Assembly: GCA_003023485.1 (NCBI GenBank)
Contig: PXSG01000053.1
Location: 20,271-40,023, forward strand
DNA from: Halobacteriales archaeon SW_10_68_16
Lineage (GTDB): Archaea > Halobacteriota > Halobacteria > Halobacteriales > Haloarculaceae
Length of the DNA: 19,753 bases
Direction of reading: 5' to 3'
This document shows positions 1 to 7,458 of the stretch, in pieces. The notes below the pieces were generated by a model that saw only the letters and a program-made list of their open reading frames with translations, searched no databases and had not been told where the DNA came from. Within the stretch, counting starts at the first letter, position 1. Every line of letters starts with the position of its first letter. Position numbers and translations under genes: made by a program.

Positions 1-1
1 G

Positions 2-40
2 AAGCTAAACGAACTCATCAGGATCGAACACAACGTATGA
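2..40 (+). CDS. eno: Enolase, C-terminal end only (partial)
   Basis: Only the last 12 codons lie in the window. They read KLNELIRIEHNV and then TGA. The pattern K-x-N-E/R-L-L/I-R-I-E is the usual C-terminal end of archaeal and bacterial enolases (2-phosphoglycerate to phosphoenolpyruvate). In haloarchaea the eno gene usually sits directly before the gene for ribosomal protein uS2, which is the arrangement here. The stop codon overlaps the next ATG at 37 in an ATGA junction, so translation of the two genes may be coupled. The call rests on a short tail plus gene order. The rest of the gene lies outside the window. Confidence 0.7.
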   Translation, partial: KLNELIRIEHNV

Positions 41-114
41 GCGGAAACGACGACGAAGGCCTCGACGCGTCGGAATCGGACGTCGACCCCGAGCCAGCCG
101 GCTAGGCTGGTGCC

Positions 115-828
115 GTGGTCGAACACGAGGAGGGCGCGGAGGCCACGACCGAGGAATCGCCCGCCGAGGCCGAGGAGGCCGAGGCCGAGACGGAGACAGA
201 GACGGACGAGGGGCCGGACCTAGACGAGGACGTCATGCCCGACGAGGAGGCCGACCTCCTCATCCCGGTTGATGACTACCTGGGCGCCGGCGTCCACATC
301 GGGACCCAGCAGAAGACCCAGGACATGGAGCGGTTCATCCACCGCGTCCGGACCGACGGGCTGTACGTCCTGGACGTCTCGATGACCGATGGGCGCATCC
401 GGACGGCCGCGGACTTCCTGGCCAACTACGACCCCGAGGGGATCCTCGTGGCCTCCTCCCGCCAGTACGGCCGTTTCCCGGCCGAGAAGTTCGCCGAGGC
501 CGTCGGCGCGCGGGCCCGGACCGGCCGCTTCATCCCGGGGACGCTGACCAACCCCAAGTACGACGGTTACATCGAACCCGACGTGGTCGTCGTCACGGAC
601 CCAATCGGGGACTCCCAGGCCGTCAAGGAGGCCATCACGGTCGGCATCCCGGTCATCGCGATGTGCGACTCGAACAACACCACCAGCAACGTCGACCTCG
701 TCGTCCCGACGAACAACAAGGGTCGCAAGGCGCTGTCGGTGGTCTACTGGCTGCTCGCCAACGAGACGCTCGACCGGCGCGGGGCCGAACCGGCCTACGC
801 CCTCGAGGACTTCGAGAGCGAGATCTGA
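115..828 (+). CDS. rps2: Small-subunit ribosomal protein uS2 (S2), N-terminal extension interrupted by a stop
   Basis: This is ribosomal protein uS2, a structural protein of the 30S subunit. The conserved body begins near [15 protein letters not shown] and continues through [39 protein letters not shown] and [11 protein letters not shown], ending at ALEDFESEI. It is preceded by a Glu/Asp-rich extension typical of haloarchaea. The expected start is the ATG at 37, which overlaps the enolase stop and reads MSGNDDEGLDASESD. That frame is interrupted by TAG at 103-105, and the open frame resumes to a GTG at 115 (237 codons). All of the conserved domain lies downstream of the stop. The gene might be made from the GTG at 115, or the TAG may be a base error for a Glu or Gln codon. 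Family call very sure; start unsure. Confidence 0.93.
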   Translation: MVEHEEGAEATTEESPAEAEEAEAETETETDEGPDLDEDVMPDEEADLLIPVDDYLGAGVHIGTQQKTQDMERFIHRVRTDGLYVLDVSMTDGRIRTAADFLANYDPEGILVASSRQYGRFPAEKFAEAVGARARTGRFIPGTLTNPKYDGYIEPDVVVVTDPIGDSQAVKEAITVGIPVIAMCDSNNTTSNVDLVVPTNNKGRKALSVVYWLLANETLDRRGAEPAYALEDFESEI

Positions 829-850
829 CTCTTGGACGCCCGTGACGGAC

Positions 851-858
851 GCTTTTTG
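851..858 (+). promoter_or_regulatory. TATA-like T-run before the DUF5518 gene; possible rps2 terminator
   Basis: The run gcttttttg-like stretch (five T at 853-857) follows a GC-rich segment 25 bases after the uS2 stop and lies about 27 bases before the ATG at 882. It could serve as the T-rich end of uS2 transcription and as the promoter box of a leaderless DUF5518 transcript. Position and composition are the only evidence. Confidence 0.35.
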
Positions 859-881
859 TGATGCCTGCGAGTACTGCCATT

Positions 882-1271
882 ATGGCAACTGGTGAAACCC
901 TCCTGAACGCCCTGCTGGGTGCAGTCGCGACGATCGTCCTGACGCCCTTCGTCCCGTTCGCACCGACTTTCGGTGGCGTTGTCGCCGGATACCTGGAGGG
1001 CGGCGACCGCTCGGACGGCCTCCGGGTCGGCGCCGTCTCGGGTACCATCGCACTCGTCCCGCTGTTTCTGGTGATGTTCCTGATCGCGAACTTCTTCGCC
1101 TTCTTTTTCCTCGGAGCGATGGGCCCCGGCCGCATGATGGGTGGATTCGGCCTCGTCGCGCTCGTGTTCCTCGGGGTCTTCGCCGTCACCTACACCGTCG
1201 GCCTGAGCGCGCTGGGCGGGTGGCTGGGCAACTATATCCGGACGGATACCGACGTCGGGACGGCAGCGTAG
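882..1271 (+). CDS. DUF5518-like small membrane protein
   Basis: A 129-residue protein that is almost entirely hydrophobic. From the ATG at 882 (MATGETLLNALLG) there are about four membrane-spanning stretches: an N-terminal Ala/Val/Leu segment, a Gly-rich one (FGGVVAGYLEGG motif between helices), a Phe-rich helix (FLIANFFAFFFLGAMG) and a C-terminal Gly/Val helix. The GGVVAGYL...G loop with repeated glycines resembles the haloarchaeal DUF5518 family, whose role is unknown. An upstream in-frame GTG at 858 would add eight residues. I prefer 882 because a T-rich promoter box sits about 27 bases before it, which fits leaderless transcription. It converges on the lipoprotein gene with only 24 bases between the stops. 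No function can be assigned. Confidence 0.7.
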   Translation: MATGETLLNALLGAVATIVLTPFVPFAPTFGGVVAGYLEGGDRSDGLRVGAVSGTIALVPLFLVMFLIANFFAFFFLGAMGPGRMMGGFGLVALVFLGVFAVTYTVGLSALGGWLGNYIRTDTDVGTAA

Positions 1272-1295
1272 CGACGAAACCCTGGCTGGGGGTGG

Positions 1296-1988
1296 TTACT
1301 CGCCGCCTTCGTGTTCGACCGCTTCCATCATCGCGAAGACGTTGTCGCGTTCGACCTCCCGGACCGGGCGCGGGTAGGCGCCGACGGCGACGACGAAGTC
1401 CTCGCCCACCTCGACGGCCTCGGTGATGTGCATCGCCAGTTCGACGGTCCTGTCGGTCTCGGCGAGCTGTGCCTCGGTGCTGAACTCCCCCGCAGTCGTC
1501 TCCTGGCCGGCGACGAGCGCGCCGTCTTCGCCGACCTGTTCGATGTCCTCCATCCCATCGTAGTTGTCCTGGACCTGCTGGGCGAGTTCGCGACTGTCCA
1601 TATCCTCGACGGGATTGAAACTCCGCCCCAGCACCGACACCTGGGGAGTCGAGAGGACCGTGAAGATGGCTGCCCGGGCGCTCTCGTCGGTGGGGAGGTC
1701 CTGTTCGACGAGATCACCGACGTCGATGGCCTTGTCGCACTCCGCCTGCCAGTTCGTCACGACGACGTCCTGGCTCTGTCCGGCCACCTCGAACGTGCGT
1801 TCGATGACGTCCTGGGCGACCTCCTTTTCCTCGTAGCCCGTCTCCTCGCGTGTCGAGGCTGGCACGGTCGCACGGGTCGCCTCGAACTCCAGGGGTTCGT
1901 TTCCCAGGAACGGGATCGCACTACACCCGGCTGCCCCCACTGTGACCCCCGCTGCCGTCGCACCGAGTAGCTCTCGTCGCGTGACCAT
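1296..1988 (-). CDS. Tat-exported lipoprotein, DUF6517-like
   Basis: A 230-residue predicted lipoprotein. The N-terminus MVTRRELLGATAAGVTVG has a twin arginine followed by a hydrophobic stretch and the lipobox AAGC. It should therefore leave the cell folded through the Tat route and be anchored by lipid on the outer face of the membrane. The mature part is acidic, without cofactor or catalytic motifs I can recognise. Its features (VTNWQAECDK, LSTPQVSVLGRSFNP, FVVAVGAYPR) resemble the haloarchaeal DUF6517 lipoproteins of unknown role. The ATG at 1988 is chosen because the Tat signal begins there; longer open frames upstream have no such character. It converges with the DUF5518 gene, and a TATA box lies 27 bases upstream. 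Confidence 0.82.
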   Translation of the reverse strand: MVTRRELLGATAAGVTVGAAGCSAIPFLGNEPLEFEATRATVPASTREETGYEEKEVAQDVIERTFEVAGQSQDVVVTNWQAECDKAIDVGDLVEQDLPTDESARAAIFTVLSTPQVSVLGRSFNPVEDMDSRELAQQVQDNYDGMEDIEQVGEDGALVAGQETTAGEFSTEAQLAETDRTVELAMHITEAVEVGEDFVVAVGAYPRPVREVERDNVFAMMEAVEHEGGE

Positions 1989-2010
1989 GTTCCCTCGTAC
2001 TCGGTAGGTG

Positions 2011-2021
2011 TTTGTATATTT
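2011..2021 (-). promoter_or_regulatory. TATA box of the Tat lipoprotein gene
   Basis: On the minus strand this reads aaatatacaaa, an A/T-rich box in GC-rich surroundings. Its centre is about 27 bases before the ATG at 1988, the spacing expected for a haloarchaeal leaderless promoter. Confidence 0.6.
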
Positions 2022-2083
2022 GGTGATTGATGGAGTGCCCCGTTTCGGGGACACCGACCGGCAAACAGAATGACAATCGAAAA

Positions 2084-2211
2084 TCAGATTCGCGTGCTGA
2101 GGTACCGTTCGGCCTGCTGGCGGAGGTGGGGATGCGGGTTCGCGACCGGGCGGCGTGATCGCCGGCGTCCCGGATGTCGCCGAGGTAGAGCCCTGGTTCG
2201 ATGCGGTCCAT
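2084..2211 (-). pseudogene. Collapsed remnant, probably of a dual-specificity protein phosphatase gene
   Basis: Reading leftwards from the ATG at 2211 gives MDRIEPGLYLGDIRDAGD, which resembles the N-terminal start of small archaeal dual-specificity phosphatases (x-P-G-L-Y/F-L-G-x-x-x-D-A). After about 20 codons the sense is lost in that frame. In a neighbouring frame the sequence continues PVANPHPHLRQQAERYLSTRI and then a stop at 2084-2086, which looks like a plausible C-terminal tail. The catalytic middle, including the HCxxGxxR phosphate-binding loop, is absent. The simplest reading is an internal deletion that fused the two ends out of frame. The family call rests on the N-terminal motif and is moderate. 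This remnant fills most of the gap between the lipoprotein gene and mevalonate kinase. Confidence 0.45.
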
Positions 2212-2302
2212 CGTGTTTTCCGTTGGGGTCCGACACCCATCAAAGGAGGGACGGAGCGAGACGACCGATACCTACAGGGTGCTCGCCGGCACACGGGAGA
2301 AC

Positions 2303-3286
2303 ATGGTCACCTCGAGTGCGCCAGGGAAGGTCTACCTGTTCGGGGAACACGCGGTCGTCTACGGGGAACCCGCGGTCCCGTGTGCGATCGAGTTGCGGGC
2401 ACGCGTCACGGTCGAAGAGCGCGCCGAGGGGATTCGCGTCCACGCCGGCGACCTCACCCTCGACGGATTCACCGTGGAGTACGACGGCGACGTCGCGGGC
2501 CGGCCCGACGTGGACGTCCCGGACTCGCTGGTCGAGGCCGGCGTCGGCTACGTCAACGAGGCCATCGAACAGGCCCGCGACGCCGCCGGCCAGCCACGGG
2601 CGGGCTTCGACGTCACCGTCGACAGCACGATCCCCCTCGGTGCGGGCATCGGCTCCTCTGCGGCAGTCGTCGTGGCGGCCATCGACGCCGCGACGCGGGA
2701 ACTGGGCGCCGAGTTGTCCCGCGAGGAGCTGGCCGAGCGCGCCTACCGCGTCGAGCATACGGTCCAGGACGGCCAGGCCTCGCGGGCCGATACCTTCTGC
2801 TCGACGATGGGCGGGGCCGTCCGCGTCGAGGGCGACGACTGCCGGACGCTGCCCGCGCCGGACCTGCCGTTCGTCCTCGGATACGACGGCTGCGCGGGCG
2901 ACACGGGCGCGCTCGTGGCGGGCGTGCGCGACCTGAAGGAGTCCTACGACTTCGCCGCCGACACCGTGCGGGCCATCGGCGATATCGTCCGTCGCGGGGA
3001 GGACGCCCTCGCCGAGGAGGAAATCGGGGAGATCGGACGGTTGATGAACTTCAACCACGGCCTGCTGGCGGCGCTGGGCGTCTCCTCGCGCTCGCTGGAC
3101 GCGATGGTCTGGGCCGCCCGCGACGCGGGCGCGCTGGGTGCCAAACTCACCGGTGCCGGCGGTGGCGGCTGTATCGTCGCGCTCGACGAGACCGACGAGA
3201 CGTCGAGTGCCCTGGAGTACACGCCGGGCTGTGAAGAGGCGTTCCGCGCGGAACTGGACACCGACGGCGTCCGCGTCGAAGAATGA
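2303..3286 (+). CDS. mvk: Mevalonate kinase
   Basis: A 327-residue GHMP-family kinase that phosphorylates mevalonate with ATP, a step of the archaeal mevalonate route to isoprenoid lipids. Motif 1 is PGKVYLFGEHAVVYG (residues 7-21), where the His and Glu are typical of mevalonate kinase. The ATP-binding motif 2 is PLGAGIGSSAA (111-121). SRADTF at 160-165 supplies the probable catalytic Asp. Motif 3 is KLTGAGGGGC (281-290). The length is normal. The ATG at 2303 is chosen because the conserved protein starts at SSAPGKVYLFGEH; an in-frame ATG at 2201 adds 34 residues of no family character. The stop overlaps the start of isopentenyl phosphate kinase in an ATGA, so the two are probably translated together. 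No strong promoter box was seen. Confidence 0.97.
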   Translation: MVTSSAPGKVYLFGEHAVVYGEPAVPCAIELRARVTVEERAEGIRVHAGDLTLDGFTVEYDGDVAGRPDVDVPDSLVEAGVGYVNEAIEQARDAAGQPRAGFDVTVDSTIPLGAGIGSSAAVVVAAIDAATRELGAELSREELAERAYRVEHTVQDGQASRADTFCSTMGGAVRVEGDDCRTLPAPDLPFVLGYDGCAGDTGALVAGVRDLKESYDFAADTVRAIGDIVRRGEDALAEEEIGEIGRLMNFNHGLLAALGVSSRSLDAMVWAARDAGALGAKLTGAGGGGCIVALDETDETSSALEYTPGCEEAFRAELDTDGVRVEE

Positions 3287-4071
3287 CCGTCGTCCTCAAA
3301 CTCGGTGGGAGCGTCGTCACCGAGAAGGACGTCCCCGAAACCGTCGACGAGGAGGCACTCGGTCGCGCGGCCGACGCCATCGCCGGGGCACTGGCCGGCG
3401 GGACCGTCGACCCGGGCGGACTCGTCGTCGTCCACGGCGGCGGGAGTTTCGGCCACCACCACGCCGACAGGCACGGGGTCACCGACACTGCGGGAACCCG
3501 AGACGCGCAGGCGCTCGCGGACATCCACGCTGCCATGGGCGAACTGAACGCCGCGGTCGTCGACGCCCTCCACGAGCGCGGTGTCGACGCGTTGCCCGTG
3601 CGGCCGCTCTCGCTCGCACACCACGGCGCTACCGACGCAGAGACCGGTCGCGCTGACGAGAGCGGGAGCCTCCATCTGCCGACGGGGAGTGTCCCGGTCA
3701 TGCTCGATGAGGGGTTCGTGCCGGTGCTCCATGGCGACGTCGTCGTCCACGAGGGGCGGGGAGGAACCATCCTCAGCGGTGACGAGATCGTCGCGTCGCT
3801 GGCGCGCTCGCTCGCGGCCGACCGCGTGGGACTCTGTTCGACGGTGCCCGGCGTGCTGGACGCCGACGGGAACGTGATCCGGCGTGTCGATGCGCTGTCC
3901 GACGTGGCGGCGCTGGGAGACAGCGACGCGACGGACGTCACGGGCGGGATGGCGGGGAAAGTCCGGACGCTGCTGGCGCTGCCCGCGCCGGCACACGTGT
4001 TCGGCCTCGCCGACCTGCCCGCGTTTCTCGCTGGCGACGCCACAGGAACCGTGGTGGGCGGGGACTCCTGA
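3283..4071 (+). CDS. ipk: Isopentenyl phosphate kinase
   Basis: A 262-residue amino-acid-kinase-fold enzyme that converts isopentenyl phosphate and ATP to isopentenyl diphosphate, the last kinase step of archaeal mevalonate pathways. It opens with VLKLGGSVVT (residues 4-13), the Lys-Gly-Gly ATP loop. HGGGSFGHHHA begins at residue 51; the His after GGGSFG (about residue 58) corresponds to the catalytic His that separates IPK from other members of the fold. A later GGTILSGDEI and DVTGGMAGKV complete the nucleotide-binding face. It starts inside the last codons of mevalonate kinase (ATGA overlap), as expected for two consecutive pathway enzymes made together. Nothing is missing, and the family call is firm. 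Confidence 0.96.
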   Translation: MTVVLKLGGSVVTEKDVPETVDEEALGRAADAIAGALAGGTVDPGGLVVVHGGGSFGHHHADRHGVTDTAGTRDAQALADIHAAMGELNAAVVDALHERGVDALPVRPLSLAHHGATDAETGRADESGSLHLPTGSVPVMLDEGFVPVLHGDVVVHEGRGGTILSGDEIVASLARSLAADRVGLCSTVPGVLDADGNVIRRVDALSDVAALGDSDATDVTGGMAGKVRTLLALPAPAHVFGLADLPAFLAGDATGTVVGGDS

Positions 4072-4090
4072 CCGGAGCCGGGGCCGCAAC

Positions 4091-4096
4091 CTATTT
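4091..4096 (+). promoter_or_regulatory. Weak TATA-like box before the acidic-tail membrane protein gene
   Basis: The sequence ctattt lies 26-31 bases before the ATG at 4122, the usual spacing for a leaderless haloarchaeal promoter. It could give this gene a promoter independent of mvk-ipk. The match is short. Confidence 0.3.
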
Positions 4097-4121
4097 CCAC
4101 GGCCTGGCGTTAGCGGTCGAC

Positions 4122-4808
4122 ATGACAGCCGCCCGTTTCGTCGACAGTCTCAGGCACGGGGGGAAACTGGTCGGATTCCTGCTGGTGATCCTCCTCGTCG
4201 GTGGCGCCGCGGTCGTCGGCGGCGCGGCGCTCGCGGTCCCCGCTCGTCTCGACCTCGCCGCTTCCGTGAGTACCGCCCGTCGAGTCGGCGGTGTCGCCCT
4301 CGCGTCAGTCGGCGCCCTGGCCGTGCTGGTCGGACTGGTGGCGTTCGTCCACAAGCTCGTCGCAGACGCGGTCGCGACAGGGGTCGCCCACGGCGCACCG
4401 GAGCCCCCATCCCCGACCGCGGGCGGGGCAGACGACACCGTGGCAGACGACCGCTCGTCGCCCGGTGCATCCGACCGCGTGGACGGGGAGACGGATGCCG
4501 AGGAGTGGTTCGACGATTCAGCGCCGGAACCCGAGACGGGTGACACCGGAGCAGCGACGGAGTCGGAAACGACGCCGATCGAGGGTGACGCGTCACCGGA
4601 AGACACGCAGCGACCGGCGCCCAGTCCGGCCGAAATCGCGTTCGGTTCGGAGGGCGACACCCACGAGGGGGAGTCGAAACCGGACGCTCCCGAGGACCCG
4701 AACGGCGGCGTGGGGGCGTCGGAGGGACCGGCCACGGGCGACGCCGGCCCCGTCGTGTCCGAGAATCCGGGGTCGGACGACCCGCTGGCGGACAGGGGCG
4801 AGGAGTAG
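4122..4808 (+). CDS. Membrane protein with long acidic, disordered C-terminal tail, function unknown
   Basis: A 228-residue protein that I do not recognise. Two hydrophobic helices are visible, about residues 16-39 (Leu/Val/Gly/Ala-rich) and 55-79 (VGGVALASVGALAVLVGLV), followed by a short basic FVHKLV. From about residue 90 to the end the protein is low-complexity, rich in Asp, Glu, Pro, Ser, Thr and Gly, and predicted to be disordered. A short WFDD stretch lies within it. Such acidic tails are common in haloarchaea and conserve poorly. It lies between ipk and the RNase J gene, 50 bases after ipk, with its own possible TATA box. The position might suggest membrane attachment of RNA decay or lipid synthesis enzymes, but that is speculation. 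The long open frame on the opposite strand is a shadow of biased codon use. Confidence 0.65.
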   Translation: MTAARFVDSLRHGGKLVGFLLVILLVGGAAVVGGAALAVPARLDLAASVSTARRVGGVALASVGALAVLVGLVAFVHKLVADAVATGVAHGAPEPPSPTAGGADDTVADDRSSPGASDRVDGETDAEEWFDDSAPEPETGDTGAATESETTPIEGDASPEDTQRPAPSPAEIAFGSEGDTHEGESKPDAPEDPNGGVGASEGPATGDAGPVVSENPGSDDPLADRGEE

Positions 4809-4818
4809 AAGCGCACAC

Positions 4819-4825
4819 TTTTTAT
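4819..4825 (+). promoter_or_regulatory. TATA box upstream of the RNase J gene
   Basis: The box tttttat in cacactttttatcgcc lies just after the upstream stop. If the transcript starts about 25 bases downstream (near 4848), it would carry a GC-rich leader of about 160 bases before the RNase J ATG at 5011, which is long for a haloarchaeal gene. Confidence 0.5.
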
Positions 4826-5010
4826 CGCCAGGCATGCAAGCGGGAGGTATCCGAGCACACGGCCGTCCGAGGGACGCGGCGCGACGGCCGGCGAAGTGGC
4901 CCCCGGGGACGTGGCATCCGAGCCACCCGGCCTCCTGACTCTTTCCCGCGGCGCTCGCGCGCCTGCCGGCCAGCGACGCTCCCCAGGGGCGGCTGCCTCG
5001 GCGTGATACA
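4826..5010 (+). other. Long GC-rich leader region of the RNase J gene
   Basis: This stretch separates the probable TATA box from the RNase J start. It contains no conserved protein. A 34-codon open frame from ATG 4834 to the stop ending at 4938 is Arg/Pro-rich and begins before the expected transcript start, so I do not call it a gene. The leader is rich in G/C-tracts that could fold. Autoregulation of an RNase through its own leader is possible but nothing here proves it. Confidence 0.35.
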
Positions 5011-6357
5011 ATGGAAATCGAACTTGCGACAATCGGAGGCTACGAGGAGGTCGGCCGCCAGATGACCGCCGTGCGGGCCGGAGACGACGTGGTCGTCTTC
5101 GACATGGGGCTGAACCTCTCGAAGGTACTGATCCACGACAACGTCGAAACCGAGCGGATGCACTCGCTCGACCTGATCGACATGGGCGCGATCCCCGACG
5201 ACCGCGTCATGTCCGACCTCCAGGGCGACGTCAAGGCCATCGTGCCGACACACGGTCACCTCGACCACATCGGCGCCATCTCGAAACTGGCCCACCGTTA
5301 CGACGCGCCCATCGTGGCGACGCCGTTCACTATCGAACTGGTCAAACAGCAGATCCAGGGCGAGGAGAAGTTCGGCGTCCAGAACGACCTCGTGAAGATG
5401 GAGGCCGGCGGGACGATGTCCATCGGCGACCGCACCGAACTGGAGTTCGTCAACGTCACCCACTCCATCATCGACGCCATCAACCCCGTGTTGCACACCC
5501 CCGAGGGGGCCATCGTCTACGGGCTGGACAAGCGCATCGACCACACGCCGGTCGTCGGCGACCCCATCGACATGGACCGCTTCCGGGAGATCGGGCGCGA
5601 GGACAACGGCGTGCTCTGTTACATCGAGGACTGTACGAACGCCGCCAAGAAGGGCCGCACGCCCAGCGAGGCCGTCGCGCGCCGGCACCTCAAGGACGTC
5701 ATCTACAGCATGGAGGACTACGACGGCGGCATCGTCGCGACGACGTTCTCCTCGCACATCGCCCGCGTGACCTCGCTCGTCGAGTTCGCCGACGACATCG
5801 GGCGCAAGCCCGTGCTCCTGGGCCGGTCGATGGAGAAATATTCCGGGACCGCCGAGCGACTGGACTTCGTGGAGTTCCCCGAGGACCTGGGGATGTACGG
5901 CCACCGCAAGTCCGTCGACCGGACGTTCAAGCGCATCATGAACGAGGGCAAGGAGAAGTTCCTGCCCATCGTGACGGGCCACCAGGGCGAACCGCGCGCG
6001 ATGCTGACCCGGATGGGTCGTGGCGAGACGCCCTACGAACTCGACAACGGCGACAAGGTCATCTTTTCGGCGCGGGTCATCCCCGAACCCACCAACGAGG
6101 GCCAGCGCTACCAGGCCGAGCGCCTCCTCGGGATGCAGGGCGCGCGCATCTACGACGAGGTCCACGTCTCGGGCCACCTCAACCGCGAGGGTCACTACGA
6201 GATGCTCGACGCGCTCCAGCCCCAGAACGTGATTCCGGCCCACCAGAACATGAGCGGGTACGCGCCCTACGTCGACCTGGCGGAGAACCAGGGATACACG
6301 GTGGGTCGTGACCTGCACGTGACGCGCAACGGGAACATGATCTCGCTGGTCGAGTGA
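5011..6357 (+). CDS. rnj: Archaeal RNase J (5'-3' exoribonuclease, beta-CASP family)
   Basis: A 448-residue metallo-beta-lactamase/beta-CASP nuclease. The metal-binding motif is HGHLDHIGA (residues 81-89). It starts with [21 protein letters not shown], as expected for aRNase J. C-terminal motifs include [23 protein letters not shown] and VIPAHQN, which carry the beta-CASP and second metal-site residues. Family members degrade RNA from monophosphorylated 5' ends in the cytoplasm. The length (about 450) is normal, and the N-terminal extension of bacterial RNase J is absent. The gene is followed immediately by GGPP synthase, whose start lies within five bases of this stop. The linkage of RNase J to mvk, ipk and idsA is frequent in haloarchaea. 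Confidence 0.95.
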   Translation: MEIELATIGGYEEVGRQMTAVRAGDDVVVFDMGLNLSKVLIHDNVETERMHSLDLIDMGAIPDDRVMSDLQGDVKAIVPTHGHLDHIGAISKLAHRYDAPIVATPFTIELVKQQIQGEEKFGVQNDLVKMEAGGTMSIGDRTELEFVNVTHSIIDAINPVLHTPEGAIVYGLDKRIDHTPVVGDPIDMDRFREIGREDNGVLCYIEDCTNAAKKGRTPSEAVARRHLKDVIYSMEDYDGGIVATTFSSHIARVTSLVEFADDIGRKPVLLGRSMEKYSGTAERLDFVEFPEDLGMYGHRKSVDRTFKRIMNEGKEKFLPIVTGHQGEPRAMLTRMGRGETPYELDNGDKVIFSARVIPEPTNEGQRYQAERLLGMQGARIYDEVHVSGHLNREGHYEMLDALQPQNVIPAHQNMSGYAPYVDLAENQGYTVGRDLHVTRNGNMISLVE

Positions 6358-6359
6358 CG

Positions 6360-7394
6360 ATGGGTCGCCAGGAGGCCGTCGAGGCGGCGATCGCCGACCG
6401 GCGAGCGGTCGTTAACGACGCCATCGAGGTGGACCTCCCGATGGCCGACCCCGAACAGCTCTACGAGGCCTCGCGGTACCTGCTGAAAGCCGGCGGCAAG
6501 CGCCTCCGGCCCACGATGTTGTTGCTGGTCGCGGAGGCACTCGCCGACGTGGCGCCCCTCTCGACGGACTACCGGGAGTTCCCGGCGGCCGACGGTACCC
6601 CCGTGGACGTACTGACTGCCGCCGTGAGCGTCGAGATCATCCAGTCGTTCACGCTGATCCACGACGACATCATGGACGACGACGAGGTCCGGCGGGGGGT
6701 GCCGGCGGTCCACGAAGCCTACGGCCTCTCGACGGCCATCCTCGCCGGCGACACCCTCTACTCGAAGGCCTTCGAGAAGATGCTCGCGACCGGCGCCGCT
6801 CCCGACCGGTCGGTGCGGGCGCTCTCCCGACTCGCCCGGACCTGTACCAAGATCTGTGAGGGCCAGTCACTCGACATCGGCTACGAGGAACGCCGGGCGG
6901 TCACCCCCGAGGAGTACCTCGAGATGGTCGAACTCAAAACGGCGGTCCTCTACGCGGCGTCGGCCTCGATTCCCGCTGTGTTGCTGGGTCACGACGAAGC
7001 CGTCGAACCGCTGTACGGGTACGGACTGGACGTCGGCCGTGCCTTCCAGATCCAGGACGACCTGCTCGACCTGACGACGCCGACGGAGAAACTCGGCAAA
7101 CAGCGCGGCAGCGACCTCGTCGAGGACAAGCAGACGCTCGTGACCGTCCACGCCCGCCAGCAGGGCGTCGACGTCGAGGGCCTCGTGACTGCCGACTCGG
7201 CCGAGGACGTCACCGAGACGGAAATCGAGGCGGCCGTCGAGCGCCTGGAGGCGGCAGACAGCATCGAGTACGCCCGCGAGACCGCCCGCGAGTTCGTCGC
7301 GAGCGGCAAGGACCGCCTCGAGGTCCTGCCCGACAACGAACCCAGGCGGCTCCTCGATGGAATCGCCGACTACCTCATCGAGCGCGAGTACTGA
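6360..7394 (+). CDS. idsA: Geranylgeranyl diphosphate synthase (type I, archaeal)
   Basis: A 344-residue trans-prenyltransferase that condenses isopentenyl diphosphate with allylic diphosphates to make GGPP, the precursor of archaeal ether-lipid chains and carotenoids. The first Asp-rich motif is DDIMDDD (residues 102-108) and the second DDLLD (233-237). A Phe sits five residues before the first motif (SFTLIHDD, Phe97), the known chain-length stop of archaeal type-I GGPP synthases. AGGKRLRP near residue 44 is the usual pyrophosphate-binding stretch. The ATG at 6360 is two bases past the RNase J stop; a GTG at 6354 that overlaps that stop is an alternative adding two residues. It closes the isoprenoid gene set that begins at mvk. 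Confidence 0.95.
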   Translation: MGRQEAVEAAIADRRAVVNDAIEVDLPMADPEQLYEASRYLLKAGGKRLRPTMLLLVAEALADVAPLSTDYREFPAADGTPVDVLTAAVSVEIIQSFTLIHDDIMDDDEVRRGVPAVHEAYGLSTAILAGDTLYSKAFEKMLATGAAPDRSVRALSRLARTCTKICEGQSLDIGYEERRAVTPEEYLEMVELKTAVLYAASASIPAVLLGHDEAVEPLYGYGLDVGRAFQIQDDLLDLTTPTEKLGKQRGSDLVEDKQTLVTVHARQQGVDVEGLVTADSAEDVTETEIEAAVERLEAADSIEYARETAREFVASGKDRLEVLPDNEPRRLLDGIADYLIEREY

Positions 7395-7458
7395 GACTGC
7401 ACGCTGGTGAGAATTGGTTTGACGGAACGTTCTTACTGGCTGTGTCTGATATGGTGAT

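Noticed and set aside
2944..4089. Minus-strand open frame opposite mvk/ipk
   Set aside because: Arg/His-rich shadow; both plus-strand kinases are complete with catalytic motifs.
4834..4938. 34-codon upstream open frame before the RNase J gene
   Set aside because: Arg/Pro-rich, begins before the expected transcript start, and has no sign of selection that can be seen here.
4822..6318. Very long open frame on the minus strand opposite the RNase J gene
   Set aside because: It mirrors the codon bias of RNase J (Val/His/Asp-rich, no family motif). The plus strand carries a complete, motif-bearing RNase J.
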